From: an uncultured Lachnospiraceae bacterium
GTDB lineage: Bacteria; Bacillota; Clostridia; Lachnospirales; Lachnospiraceae
Length of the DNA: 8,757 nt
Assembly (NCBI GenBank): GCA_947177105.1
Contig: CAMWTF010000081.1
Span: forward strand, 1 to 8,757
Direction: 5' to 3'
In this document: positions 1 to 7,133 of the stretch, piece by piece
How positions within the stretch are numbered: position 1 is the first letter of the stretch
Layout of the letters: each line of letters starts with the position of its first letter
The notes under the pieces: model-generated
What the model was told of the DNA's origin: nothing
The model's database searches: none
Seen by the model: the letters and a program-made list of their open reading frames with translations, nothing else
Made by a program: the position numbers and the translations under genes

Positions 1-727
1 CTTTGAGCCTGTCCATCCCCGCCGCCTTATAGCCGCGGTTTATCTCTATGTGCTGGACCATCCCGCTCTTTGGATACATCCTCTGTTTCTGGGCGGCCAA
101 CTTGTAGATTTTATCCCTTTTTAGCCCATTGCTGCCGATGATCTCCGCCGACAGCAGATTATCTATCTGGATCTCGGAAAAACCCCGCAGCAGCGCCGCC
201 CCGTGCAGCACGTCGGACTCGTCCCAGTCGATGGGAAACCTGCCCGAATAGGTCTTTATAAACTGAGCGATCTGCATGATCCGTTCCCTGGTGTCGGGCA
301 TGTCCAGAGCGACCACCATCCCAAAGGAGGCAATCCGGCTCCAGACCCGATCCGAGGTGACAAGAATCACCACGCCATTATTTTCTTTGGCAATATACAA
401 TATATTCATCAATTCCCGGGAATATGCATTGTCGTCCGTAATTCTCCGCACATCCCCCAGCACGATGTTCAGGTTACGCTGGCGCTTCAGCTGCCCCAGG
501 AAAAAGCCCAGGGGATCGTCCTCCGTGTCCAGGGTTTCCGCTTTCCCGCCAATGCTTTTTACCTGTTTGGCATCCGTATAATATAGAAAATCTACCTGTC
601 TCTCCGCCACAATCTCATGTAGCATCCTCTCCACCCGCTCGCGCTCGTCGGTATGGACGATCACCAGCGGCGTTCGAGCATAGATATAATGTATGATTTC
701 CTGCTTTGTCTCGGCATAATTAGCCAT
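1..727 (-). CDS. Ycf46-like AAA+ ATPase, N-terminal part (3' end outside window)
   Basis: The frame stays open for 242 codons from ATG 727 to the left edge, so the C-terminal part is missing. Ycf46-like AAA+ proteins carry a degenerate N-terminal ATPase-like domain before the true AAA+ module. The visible part fits this: a starting strand with TPLVIVHTDERERVE (residues 19-33), a degenerate Walker B-like strand IVLGDVRRI (88-96), an arginine-rich helix, VVILVTSDRVWSRI (119-132), LDMPDTRERI (141-150), and a GFSEIQIDNLL helix typical of the lid. No GxxxxGK[ST] is present in these 242 residues. The last residues, ending GMDRLK, match the region just before the catalytic Walker A in this family (GGLxxLK), so the active module should begin just left of the window. 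A GGGGAG site (737-742) lies 9 bases before the ATG, and the upstream gene ends 24 bases away. Family assignment is from remembered motifs, not a search. It is probably the energy-using member of the operon. Confidence 0.8.
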   Translation of the reverse strand, partial: MANYAETKQEIIHYIYARTPLVIVHTDERERVERMLHEIVAERQVDFLYYTDAKQVKSIGGKAETLDTEDDPLGFFLGQLKRQRNLNIVLGDVRRITDDNAYSRELMNILYIAKENNGVVILVTSDRVWSRIASFGMVVALDMPDTRERIMQIAQFIKTYSGRFPIDWDESDVLHGAALLRGFSEIQIDNLLSAEIIGSNGLKRDKIYKLAAQKQRMYPKSGMVQHIEINRGYKAAGMDRLK

Positions 728-751
728 TCGCTCGTTCTCCCCTGCAAGGCG

Positions 752-1231
752 CTACCACTTTGCCATCTTCTTGCGGCACATATAGGCCAGATCCTGGACG
801 AAATCGCTGCTGTCCGTACGCTCCAGACGGCGCATATACTGCAGGCATTCCTGACGGAAAGCCTCCGTATGCCTTCTGATTTCCTGTTCCATGCCGCTTC
901 TTACGGTTTCCGGGTACTCGGGAATCCGGTCAAAAAACAGACATGCCCGCACACATCTCTTCAGATTGTTTATGGCGGTTTCCGCGATTTCCAGATCCGC
1001 CTCCTCCAGACATCTGTTGATTTCCCGCTGAAATCTGCGGAAACTGTGTCTGAGCAGATGCTCTTCCAGCCTTGCCAGTTCATTGTATACCAAGGGGACA
1101 TAGGCCGTCCCGGCAGCCTGGGGATATACATATTGCATCCTCTCAAACTCCCGGCTTTTCATGCCTTTTTCCCTGACCGCCCCGGCTAGGGCCACCCACT
1201 CGGCATATGCTATGTACTGTGTTCCCTCCAT
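752..1231 (-). CDS. Soluble helical protein of unknown function, 159 aa
   Basis: I do not recognise a family. The protein is almost all predicted helix, rich in Glu and Arg, with no membrane segment, signal peptide or catalytic motif. Most of residues 45-110 form amphipathic helices (ARLEEHLLRHSFRRFQREI, then a cysteine-containing helix around NNLKRCVRACLF), followed by a short FDRIPEYPETV linker and two more helices. The start at 1231 lies only 4 bases after the stop of the 56-aa gene and has no good ribosome binding site of its own (the preceding bases are GAAGTAGAGCC), so it is probably translated by coupling to that gene. The next gene, the AAA+ ATPase, starts 24 bases downstream. The position suggests an adaptor or partner of the ATPase, which is inference only. 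Confidence 0.85.
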   Translation of the reverse strand: MEGTQYIAYAEWVALAGAVREKGMKSREFERMQYVYPQAAGTAYVPLVYNELARLEEHLLRHSFRRFQREINRCLEEADLEIAETAINNLKRCVRACLFFDRIPEYPETVRSGMEQEIRRHTEAFRQECLQYMRRLERTDSSDFVQDLAYMCRKKMAKW

Positions 1232-1235
1232 GGCT

Positions 1236-1406
1236 CTACTTCAGGAAACTGAAGGGAGGCTCCAGGCTCCAGTTCGGAAGCTTTTTGTTCATCTCCTTCA
1301 GTCTCTCGTCCGAGACATCATAGGTACCCTGGTCTCCTGAGCCGAAGTTCTCCTGAATCCTCTGCTCCAGCAGTTCGCCTAATTCCAAATTCATTCCGTT
1401 ATCCAT
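1236..1406 (-). CDS. Small protein of 56 aa, unknown function
   Basis: ATG 1406 to TAG 1236 gives 56 residues beginning MDNGMNLELGELLEQRI and ending NWSLEPPFSFLK. AGGAGG (1414-1419) sits 7 bases before the ATG, one of the best ribosome binding sites in the window, and the stop is 4 bases from the next start; both argue for a real gene. The protein is acidic in its first half, with an amphipathic helix at about residues 6-20, a Gly/Ser/Asp-rich hinge (22-30), a second helix (about 32-42), and an aromatic, proline-containing tail (W46, PP50-51, F52, F54). There is no membrane segment. The tail looks like a docking peptide that could bind a larger partner, perhaps the AAA+ protein or a coiled-coil paralogue; this is inference. 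An RNA hairpin (1239-1254, 6-bp stem, 4-base loop) covers its last codons. I know no named family. Confidence 0.8.
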   Translation of the reverse strand: MDNGMNLELGELLEQRIQENFGSGDQGTYDVSDERLKEMNKKLPNWSLEPPFSFLK

Positions 1407-1413
1407 TGTATGT

Positions 1414-1419
1414 CCTCCT
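1414..1419 (-). promoter_or_regulatory. Ribosome binding site of the 56-aa gene
   Basis: The minus strand reads AGGAGG, followed by ACATACA and then ATG at 1406, a 7-base spacing. This match decides the start of the small gene and is the main evidence that it is translated. Confidence 0.85.
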
Positions 1420-1457
1420 ATTTTATACTGCCTGACAGTTAAAATCCGAGTAACCTG

Positions 1458-1521
1458 ACTACATAACGCCTGCTATATACGTTTAACCAATGCAGTACAG
1501 TAAATTCTGGCGTTATGTAGT
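1458..1521. repeat. Perfect 13-bp inverted repeat with 38-base loop
   Basis: ACTACATAACGCC at 1458-1470 is repeated exactly in reverse complement, GGCGTTATGTAGT, at 1509-1521. The arms are 38 bases apart. On the operon's mRNA this could form a 13-bp stem shortly after the stop of the second paralogue and about 50 bases before the ATG of the 56-aa gene. No run of T follows on the minus strand, so an intrinsic terminator is unlikely. It could be an mRNA processing or stability element, a protein binding site, or the ends of a very small mobile element. Confidence 0.75.
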
Positions 1522-1544
1522 ATAAGTCGCCGCGCTATACAGTC

Positions 1545-3149
1545 TTATAAATATTCCAATTTGCTGAGCAGCACGTCTTTCTTGGCGCTGCTGTCGGAAT
1601 AGAATTGCTTGAAGTCCGCCAGTTCCACCATGCAGGCATTCAGCGTTTCTATGGCTGCATTGACTCTGGCCGGGTAATCTTTGTTGCCCTTGATCACCCG
1701 AAATACCAAAAATCCCAGGGCCAGGGCTGTTGCCACCAGAGAATAAGGCGTTATAAAGGCCAGGCCGATGGACAGAATCAGGACGATCAGCGCCGCTATA
1801 TTATATGTATTGACATACATGAACTGGAACTTGTTGTTGTGGAAATACTGTTTCAGATTCTCCACCTGCTCCGTCTGATCTTCGCCGTTGGATACTGTTT
1901 TCCAGGAGTCTATAGCCAAGGGAAAATCCAGAGGCTGTGCGTTCTGCAGCATCTGGGCCCAGTTTTCGATGGCTCCCTTAAACCAAATCCTGGTGTTCTG
2001 CAGGCCGAATTTCTTGACGTGGATATCTGTCTGATCCAGATCGTCATACACGGCCCATTTGATCATCTGCTTGCCGATGTTGAAGCTCTCCCTCTGAACA
2101 GCCTGGTATTCTTTATACTGCTGCTCTGCCGCGTCCACCCGGCCGTCATTGTTGATTACAAAATTAAAATATGCCTGCTGGTTCTTGAGGTCAAGCTCTT
2201 CCTGGTCATAATTGGAGATCAGCGCTGTCAGGATGGCGTCTATCCTGCTTTTGTAATTGGCATGCGTCTGCTCTTCCAGCTCCACATCCATCTCATCCAC
2301 CACTGCGATCAGTTTTTCATATTTGGAGACATCCGCATAAGCCTGCCTGATCGCGCCATAATTGCCGCAGCACTGTTCCAGCGTACCATAATGGCATTCC
2401 CTGACAGGCGGCAGAAGCTGGATATACTTCTGGTAGGATCCTGTCAATTCCCGGGAGCTCTCCTGATTGGCATTCAGTTCGGATATCCAGCCCTTGATCA
2501 CATTATTAACATCATGCTCTAACTCCTTGTCCGTTCCAAACAGACCGTTTAAATATGCCTGCAGCAGAATGGCGGACTCCTGTTGTATCTTTGACGGATC
2601 CAGGGTTTTCAGATATTCAAAGAACCACTTTTTGGCAATGCTGTTCCTCCCAAACCTCAGATTGAACAGGCAGAAGAACAGGGAAGCCTTCACTGGATCC
2701 CTCCGCACACATTCTGACAGCGCATTGGCCGACACCTCTTTGTAGTCGTTGATCCAGGCGGTGATGGCGATGAGCGCATAAGACAGCCAGTATCTTGAGC
2801 TGGTGATCCACAGTTCTTCGGAGATCTCCTGAATCGTACTGTTTCGCACCAGATTGATGTCGAAGTCTCTCACCACTCCCATAACCGTCTTGCGGATGGC
2901 CTCATGATCCCCGAACTGCTCCTTCAGGATCTGATCAATCCGCAGGATATTCTCATGGGCAAGCTGCTTTTCCTCGTTCTGTATCATGCCCTGCTTGAAC
3001 CTGCTGACACTGTCATAGATCTTGTCCGTCGTCGCCTTCATGTTGGCGGTAGATGTATTGACAGACTCCATCTTTACATCCAGCTTTGATTTAAAAGAGT
3101 CAATGGTCTGGTTGAGCGCATTGACCGCATTATAAGATGCACTTGCCAT
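1545..3149 (-). CDS. Coiled-coil/helical membrane-anchored protein, paralogue 2, 534 aa
   Basis: I do not recognise a named family. Residues 1-75 are polar and helical with heptad-like spacing and probably form a coiled coil. Residues 80-440 are a helical, TPR-like body. Two adjacent hydrophobic stretches at about 450-467 and 470-483 form a membrane hairpin, followed by a 51-residue tail, so both ends should face the cytoplasm. It is clearly homologous to the upstream gene: RYWLSY (119-124), SLFFCLFNLRF (156-166), AKKWFFEYL (172-180), LLQAYLNGLFG (195-205) and DIHVKKF (375-381) all have counterparts in the same order, and the distance from DIHVKKF to the membrane hairpin is the same in both. 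AGGAGG (3155-3160) lies 5 bases before ATG 3149. Probably a membrane-bound scaffold that pairs with its paralogue (inference). Confidence 0.9.
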   Translation of the reverse strand: MASASYNAVNALNQTIDSFKSKLDVKMESVNTSTANMKATTDKIYDSVSRFKQGMIQNEEKQLAHENILRIDQILKEQFGDHEAIRKTVMGVVRDFDINLVRNSTIQEISEELWITSSRYWLSYALIAITAWINDYKEVSANALSECVRRDPVKASLFFCLFNLRFGRNSIAKKWFFEYLKTLDPSKIQQESAILLQAYLNGLFGTDKELEHDVNNVIKGWISELNANQESSRELTGSYQKYIQLLPPVRECHYGTLEQCCGNYGAIRQAYADVSKYEKLIAVVDEMDVELEEQTHANYKSRIDAILTALISNYDQEELDLKNQQAYFNFVINNDGRVDAAEQQYKEYQAVQRESFNIGKQMIKWAVYDDLDQTDIHVKKFGLQNTRIWFKGAIENWAQMLQNAQPLDFPLAIDSWKTVSNGEDQTEQVENLKQYFHNNKFQFMYVNTYNIAALIVLILSIGLAFITPYSLVATALALGFLVFRVIKGNKDYPARVNAAIETLNACMVELADFKQFYSDSSAKKDVLLSKLEYL

Positions 3150-3166
3150 GTTCCCCTCCTATTTAG

Positions 3167-3281
3167 AGTTCCGCATATTCCCTCCCTGCACACCATCCCG
3201 GTGATTGAAATTCGGCCGCTCTGGCGTCCGTATTTCAATCAGTGTGCCGTCCGGGAATATGCTGCTTAAGTTCCGCATATT
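3167..3281. repeat. 13-bp direct repeats flanking the hairpin
   Basis: AGTTCCGCATATT occurs at 3167-3179 and again at 3269-3281, 102 bases apart. One copy lies just after the stop codon of the upstream paralogue and the other just before the ribosome binding site of the downstream one. The left copy overlaps the outer arm of the hairpin. This could be the trace of a small insertion with a duplicated target, or of a local tandem duplication. Confidence 0.75.
3173..3262. repeat. Nested imperfect hairpin (three stems, 26 paired positions)
   Basis: Three inverted repeats nest in register. The outer stem is GCATATTCCC (3173-3182) with GGGAATATGC (3253-3262). The middle stem is GCACAC (3188-3193) with GTGTGC (3242-3247). 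The inner stem is TGATTGAAAT (3202-3211) with ATTTCAATCA (3232-3241), closing a 20-base loop. A 5x5 internal loop separates outer and middle stems, and an 8-base bulge on one side separates middle and inner stems. Such nested structure in a gap is unlikely to be chance. It may act as an mRNA processing or stability element that sets the ratio of the two paralogues, or it may be a REP/MITE-like element. Confidence 0.8.
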
Positions 3282-3298
3282 TTCCTCATATTCCTATC

Positions 3299-5053
3299 CT
3301 AAAATTCCATATTGTCAAAAACCGCCACCAGGTCCGCGTTCTTGGCGTCTTCCAGCTTGTACAGTTCCCGCCAGCGCCCGATTTCCTCTATGGCCTTGCG
3401 CAGTAGCTCGCAGCCTTTTTCTCGTTTTCTGCGCAGAATGGCCTGTAGATCCGAAATTCTCCGCCAGAGCAGGAAACCGCTCACAACTCCCAGCAGGATG
3501 CCAATCACCAGCGAGACCTTGTTGAACAGGAAGGCCGTAATCCCCAACAGAGCCAGCGCTGCCAGCGCCATGCAGGCAAAGATCATCACATACTTGTCCT
3601 GCAGAATGTCCGACGCCCGGTTCTTGTTGTAATGCCTCTCCAGCTTGCTCTTGGCTTCCTCGTAGGAGTTCTCGTCGCACTCGTCCTCCCAGCCGTCGAT
3701 GGCAACCCTGTATTTTTCCTTTTCCTGCCTGCGGTACCCTTCCGCAAACGCGGCAAAGCCCTTGGCAAGCCATTTATTCAAATGGGACAGGGCGAATTTC
3801 TTAACCGTGATATCCACCCTCCTTGGATCCTCCTCAAAGGCCCATTCAAACAACAGATCCTCCAGCGCCTTCGTGTTCTTTTCATTGGGGAACTCAAGAT
3901 TGTAGAACTGCTGGGCCATTCCCAGATCGCCCTTGGCCTTTATGACCATTTCGCTGTATCTCTTATTTTTTACTACCTTCAATTCCTCGTTGTCATAAGC
4001 ATTGATCAGATCATACAATATATCTTCGATCCGCTGGAACATATCCGATTCAGGCCGGGTATCGTCCTCCAGGACGCCCCTCAAGTGTACTGCCAATACT
4101 TCATTCTTCTCCGCGTTGGAGAGCAGGGCCTTCATCTCCCCATAATCCGGGGAATTCCTCCGCAAAGTCTCAAACTCATTTTCCGTCACATGTATGTAAC
4201 TGCCGGAATATGCAAAAGTCCTGTCAATCACCTTGTTCCCGTAGTTAGGGTGCATACTCTCCATCTGCTGGAGCATGTTGGTGAAGCTGTCATGAACCAG
4301 GCGGTTAAACTCCTTGTCCACCCCGAACACGCCGGACAGATAAGCCTGCAGCAGATACTGCCATTCATCCTCCAGGTTCTCGTAGTCCACCCGCTCCAGA
4401 TAAGCCAGATACCACTTCCTCGCTATATCCACTCTCGTAAAACGCAGATTGATCAGCAGAAAAAACAGAGAACTGCTGTAATAATCCATGGAGAGAGCCT
4501 TGGACATGGCCCTCTTAGCCGCCTCCTGTTCATCACTGGCCCACAGCATCACTGCCATGATCCCATAGGCAAGCCAATACCCCGTATTGGCAAGATAAGC
4601 CGTCTCCACCTTTTTCCGCATGGTCTCATCCGAACAGATATGCATGTCCAGTCCGATGACATAACCCAGGGCTATCCGACGCAGCTCGTTAAAAAATTTA
4701 AACCTTGTAAAATATTCATCTGTGTACTGCGTGACATTCTTAGAGGCAGTACTCAGGTTCTTAAACATATAATAGGAATTGGTCAAGTCGGCAATCAGCG
4801 CAAACAACTCGCTTGTGCTGACTTCCGCGTTCTGAATCCGGCCCTTTAAGGATTCCACTGATCTGTTCACTTCGGCATCCATTGCCGCCGCATTTTTTGT
4901 CAGTATCTCCACATTGCGGATTAGTGAAGCCAACTCGGCCTGCAACTCGTTATTCTCGGCAATTGCCCGGTCAATCTGGCCTGAAAGCCGGTCGATCTCC
5001 GCGGCAAGCCGTTCCGCTTCCGCCCGCTCCGCTATCGCTTCTGCCTCAGTCAT
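3299..5053 (-). CDS. Coiled-coil/helical membrane-anchored protein, paralogue 1, 584 aa
   Basis: I do not recognise a named family. Residues 3-78 are a strong coiled coil rich in Ala, Glu, Arg and Leu, longer and more regular than in its paralogue. Residues 90-480 form a helical body with the shared blocks GYWLAY (158-163), SLFFLLINLRF (195-205), ARKWYLAYL (211-219), LLQAYLSGVFG (234-244) and DITVKKF (414-420). Two hydrophobic segments at about 489-511 and 513-530 form a membrane hairpin. A basic stretch (RRISDLQAILRRKREK) then starts a 54-residue helical tail, which by the positive-inside rule should be cytoplasmic, as should the N-terminus. GGGGAGG (5061-5067) lies 7 bases before ATG 5053. 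The gene follows the zinc-ribbon gene by 54 bases. The overall plan suggests a cytoplasmic oligomeric scaffold tethered to the inner face of the membrane (inference). Confidence 0.9.
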   Translation of the reverse strand: MTEAEAIAERAEAERLAAEIDRLSGQIDRAIAENNELQAELASLIRNVEILTKNAAAMDAEVNRSVESLKGRIQNAEVSTSELFALIADLTNSYYMFKNLSTASKNVTQYTDEYFTRFKFFNELRRIALGYVIGLDMHICSDETMRKKVETAYLANTGYWLAYGIMAVMLWASDEQEAAKRAMSKALSMDYYSSSLFFLLINLRFTRVDIARKWYLAYLERVDYENLEDEWQYLLQAYLSGVFGVDKEFNRLVHDSFTNMLQQMESMHPNYGNKVIDRTFAYSGSYIHVTENEFETLRRNSPDYGEMKALLSNAEKNEVLAVHLRGVLEDDTRPESDMFQRIEDILYDLINAYDNEELKVVKNKRYSEMVIKAKGDLGMAQQFYNLEFPNEKNTKALEDLLFEWAFEEDPRRVDITVKKFALSHLNKWLAKGFAAFAEGYRRQEKEKYRVAIDGWEDECDENSYEEAKSKLERHYNKNRASDILQDKYVMIFACMALAALALLGITAFLFNKVSLVIGILLGVVSGFLLWRRISDLQAILRRKREKGCELLRKAIEEIGRWRELYKLEDAKNADLVAVFDNMEF

Positions 5054-5107
5054 TCCATCGCCTCCCCATCCTCATTAATCTCTGGTTCGCTCCCCCGTCC
5101 TGCCCTC

Positions 5108-7111
5108 TTAAAACAGGGAAAACATCTTGTTCTCCTCGCACAGCTGCAAGGTCAGGGGCGAGAGAAGCGCCTTCCTCTCTCCCACATACTTTTTGAATTT
5201 CATCGTGTTCCCGTTGACTACGACCTCCGTATTCAGCTTGATCTTTGCCCCCAGCAGATCCCCCACAATGGCCTTTGCCACATCATAGGATTCATCCGCC
5301 GTCAGCACATACGCCTGCAGCAGATTGCAGACCACGCTGTCGATGCCATGCTTCACCGTGGTCTGTGTGCCGTTTAAGTCACCGGAAAAAGCGCCCGCCA
5401 GCTTTGCATGGTGCCGCACCTTGTCAATATCCTTACAGAACAGCAGAAACCGTGCGTAAGCGGCAAATCCGACAGTAAAGGAATAGCCCGCCAGCAGATT
5501 GAACATCTGCTCCGAGAAATCCGCAGGCTCCTTCACGGACAGGATATAGTTTTCCAGGCAGTCCGCCTTCACCGAAGCGCCGTTGGCAATCAGCCGCTTT
5601 GCCTTCTCTATTCGGGCGTCTACGGTGTCTATGTCCGATGTGATATACTGTGTCAATACATTGGAATCCACCTTGAAGCCCTTATCGATCAGACAGTCCG
5701 ACACAGGGGCTTTGACCTCCTCCGGGTCCGCGGAGGACAGCAGGTACTCCGACAGCAGATCCCCCAGATAGGTCTTGTTGATCCCCGTCTCGAAGATCTT
5801 CTCCACGATGGGCAGCTTGCCCTCCCCATCTACGGCTGTACGCACGATGTAATTCCTGGCCGTGATGTTGGAGATAGGGCACTCCTTCGTCAGCAGAAAA
5901 TCAATTACCCTGATCCGGTCAGAGTAGGGATCCCGATTGTTGTTCAGATAATAGTTGTAGACGGCGTCCCTGGATTTTCCATCCACTTCAAAGCGGAACA
6001 TCCTCTCCAGCACTTCCAGTTTCTCTTCCGCCGTGCCCGGCCAACCATCCATATAGGAGATGATGGCCCGAGAGCTCAATTGTACAAACACGCCCTTTTC
6101 CAGCAGCGCGTCAAAGAATGCTGTGATCACTTCATGGGATTGATTCTCCATGAGGCAGAAAACCAGAATCGCCTCTGTCTCCTGGTCGCTCACTTTCGCT
6201 TCATACAGCGCCAGAAAGGCTTCCTTCGCCAAATCATAGCCGTCCATCTGGCCGTGCAGGGCCTTGGCAACGGCCTCCGCGCTGCATTTTATGTCTGCCA
6301 TAGCCAGCATCCGAAGGATGTAAGCCTTGGTTCTAATCGTATCCGCGCTCTCGCCAAAATATTGTTCAAAAAAGTTTTTGGGGATGTTCCCCGCCGCCTG
6401 GGGCTGGAATACCAGCCCCAGCAGTTCCTGTTTCCTGCCATTGTCGGGATAGTGAAGCATCAGCTCCTGCAGGCTGGATTTTCTGTCGATACGATTCGTA
6501 TTCCGGATTACAGCCTCCGCCACGTCATAGTTCTCCCGTTTGAGGGATATCCTGAGCAGACTGCCGTTCGCATGTTCCGAAAATATCTCCGCCGGCCGGA
6601 GCTTGGAGGAAATATACTCCACACGCCCCCCGTCGTTTAAGGTGTCAAACACCACCAGCAGATTGGCATAGATATCCGCCACACCCTCCCCGAAGGCTTC
6701 ATACATATTGATCTCGTCCTCGGCTATAGAGGGAAATTCCTCATTCAGCCGCTTTGCATAGAGCTTTACCTTATCCAGGTAACCCCTGGCTTCGTCCTGG
6801 GACCTGGCTGCGGAAATCATGGCCAGGTTATAGCTGATATTGGCAATGAGGGTTCCCACATGCTTGTGGTTCTTCCTCTCACAGTCCTCCAGGTTCTTGC
6901 CTGCGCTTTCCATCTTGTTGTTGGCCACGTCCATAAGTGTCTGGCGCACCACATCGCTGATGCCTTCAATTCCGTCAACCTGAACCTTGTCAAATGTGGC
7001 CTCTCTCTCAACCACCGTCCCGCAGTACTTGCAAATCCATATTTTCTTTGCGGGATCAAACTCCAGCTTTCCTCCGCAGGCACATTTTCTGGCAATAAAA
7101 TTCACAGCCAT
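5108..7111 (-). CDS. Zinc-ribbon protein with long helical-repeat body, 667 aa
   Basis: The N-terminus carries a compact zinc ribbon: C10 and C12 (CACGG), then C27 and C30 (CKYCG), a CxC-x14-CxxC arrangement. The remaining 630 residues are predicted to be almost all helical, in repeated pairs of helices; the part around residues 430-560 shows ankyrin- or HEAT-like spacing, for example KRLIANGASVKADCLENYIL. No membrane segment is seen. The last 45 residues (NTEVVVNGNTMKFKKYVGER and beyond) return to a strand-like composition. AAGGAG (7123-7128) lies 11 bases before ATG 7111, somewhat long but with no better in-frame start before the zinc ribbon. The gene begins 22 bases after the membrane-protein gene. 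A zinc-ribbon protein next to a membrane protein and an SPFH protein recalls Bacillus YdjG, though this protein is about twice as long. Function is unknown; a scaffold or adaptor role is likely. Confidence 0.88.
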   Translation of the reverse strand: MAVNFIARKCACGGKLEFDPAKKIWICKYCGTVVEREATFDKVQVDGIEGISDVVRQTLMDVANNKMESAGKNLEDCERKNHKHVGTLIANISYNLAMISAARSQDEARGYLDKVKLYAKRLNEEFPSIAEDEINMYEAFGEGVADIYANLLVVFDTLNDGGRVEYISSKLRPAEIFSEHANGSLLRISLKRENYDVAEAVIRNTNRIDRKSSLQELMLHYPDNGRKQELLGLVFQPQAAGNIPKNFFEQYFGESADTIRTKAYILRMLAMADIKCSAEAVAKALHGQMDGYDLAKEAFLALYEAKVSDQETEAILVFCLMENQSHEVITAFFDALLEKGVFVQLSSRAIISYMDGWPGTAEEKLEVLERMFRFEVDGKSRDAVYNYYLNNNRDPYSDRIRVIDFLLTKECPISNITARNYIVRTAVDGEGKLPIVEKIFETGINKTYLGDLLSEYLLSSADPEEVKAPVSDCLIDKGFKVDSNVLTQYITSDIDTVDARIEKAKRLIANGASVKADCLENYILSVKEPADFSEQMFNLLAGYSFTVGFAAYARFLLFCKDIDKVRHHAKLAGAFSGDLNGTQTTVKHGIDSVVCNLLQAYVLTADESYDVAKAIVGDLLGAKIKLNTEVVVNGNTMKFKKYVGERKALLSPLTLQLCEENKMFSLF

Positions 7112-7133
7112 GAGCGGTTACACTCCTTATATT

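Larger units (their letters stand above)
1407..1544 (-). other. 138-base intergenic region between the second paralogue and the 56-aa gene
   Basis: The region is visibly richer in A and T than the genes around it. It contains the 13-bp inverted repeat described separately and the ribosome binding site of the 56-aa gene. TATAAAAT on the minus strand just upstream of that site resembles a -10 box, but I see no convincing -35 box at 16-18 bases, so an internal promoter is possible but not supported. No second ORF and no T-tract terminator are seen. Confidence 0.6.
3150..3298 (-). other. 149-base intergenic region between the two paralogues
   Basis: This is the longest gap in the window. It is filled by a nested inverted repeat (3173-3262) bracketed by 13-base direct repeats, with the ribosome binding site of the downstream gene at its end. 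Two tiny ORFs of 5 and 7 codons start inside or next to the direct repeats on the minus strand (ATGCGGAACTCTAAATAG and ATGAGGAAAATATGCGGAAC continuing to TAA). I do not consider them genes. There is no T-tract after the hairpin. Confidence 0.6.

Noticed and set aside
1458..1521. Integron attC site
   Set aside because: The arms do not fit the RYYYAAC/GTTRRRY core sites, and no integrase or gene-cassette array is present.
3202..3241. CRISPR-like ends: GATTGAAAT and ATTTCAATC resemble the ends of CRISPR repeats
   Set aside because: There is only one copy on each side, in inverted orientation, with no repeated unit and no regular spacers.
3173..3262. Rho-independent terminator between the paralogues
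   Set aside because: No T-tract follows the hairpin on the transcribed strand, and the downstream gene has a strong ribosome binding site but no clear promoter of its own.
1545..5053. The coiled-coil proteins as PspA/IM30 homologues
   Set aside because: They are more than twice the usual PspA length, end in a membrane hairpin that PspA lacks, and show no PspA motif that I recognise.
1605..6640. Long plus-strand ORFs of 305, 405 and 410 codons (1605-2522, 3632-4849, 5408-6640)
   Set aside because: They lie fully antisense to well-supported minus-strand genes with good ribosome binding sites, have no recognisable domain, and show the His/Ile/Leu/Gln-rich make-up typical of antisense shadows.
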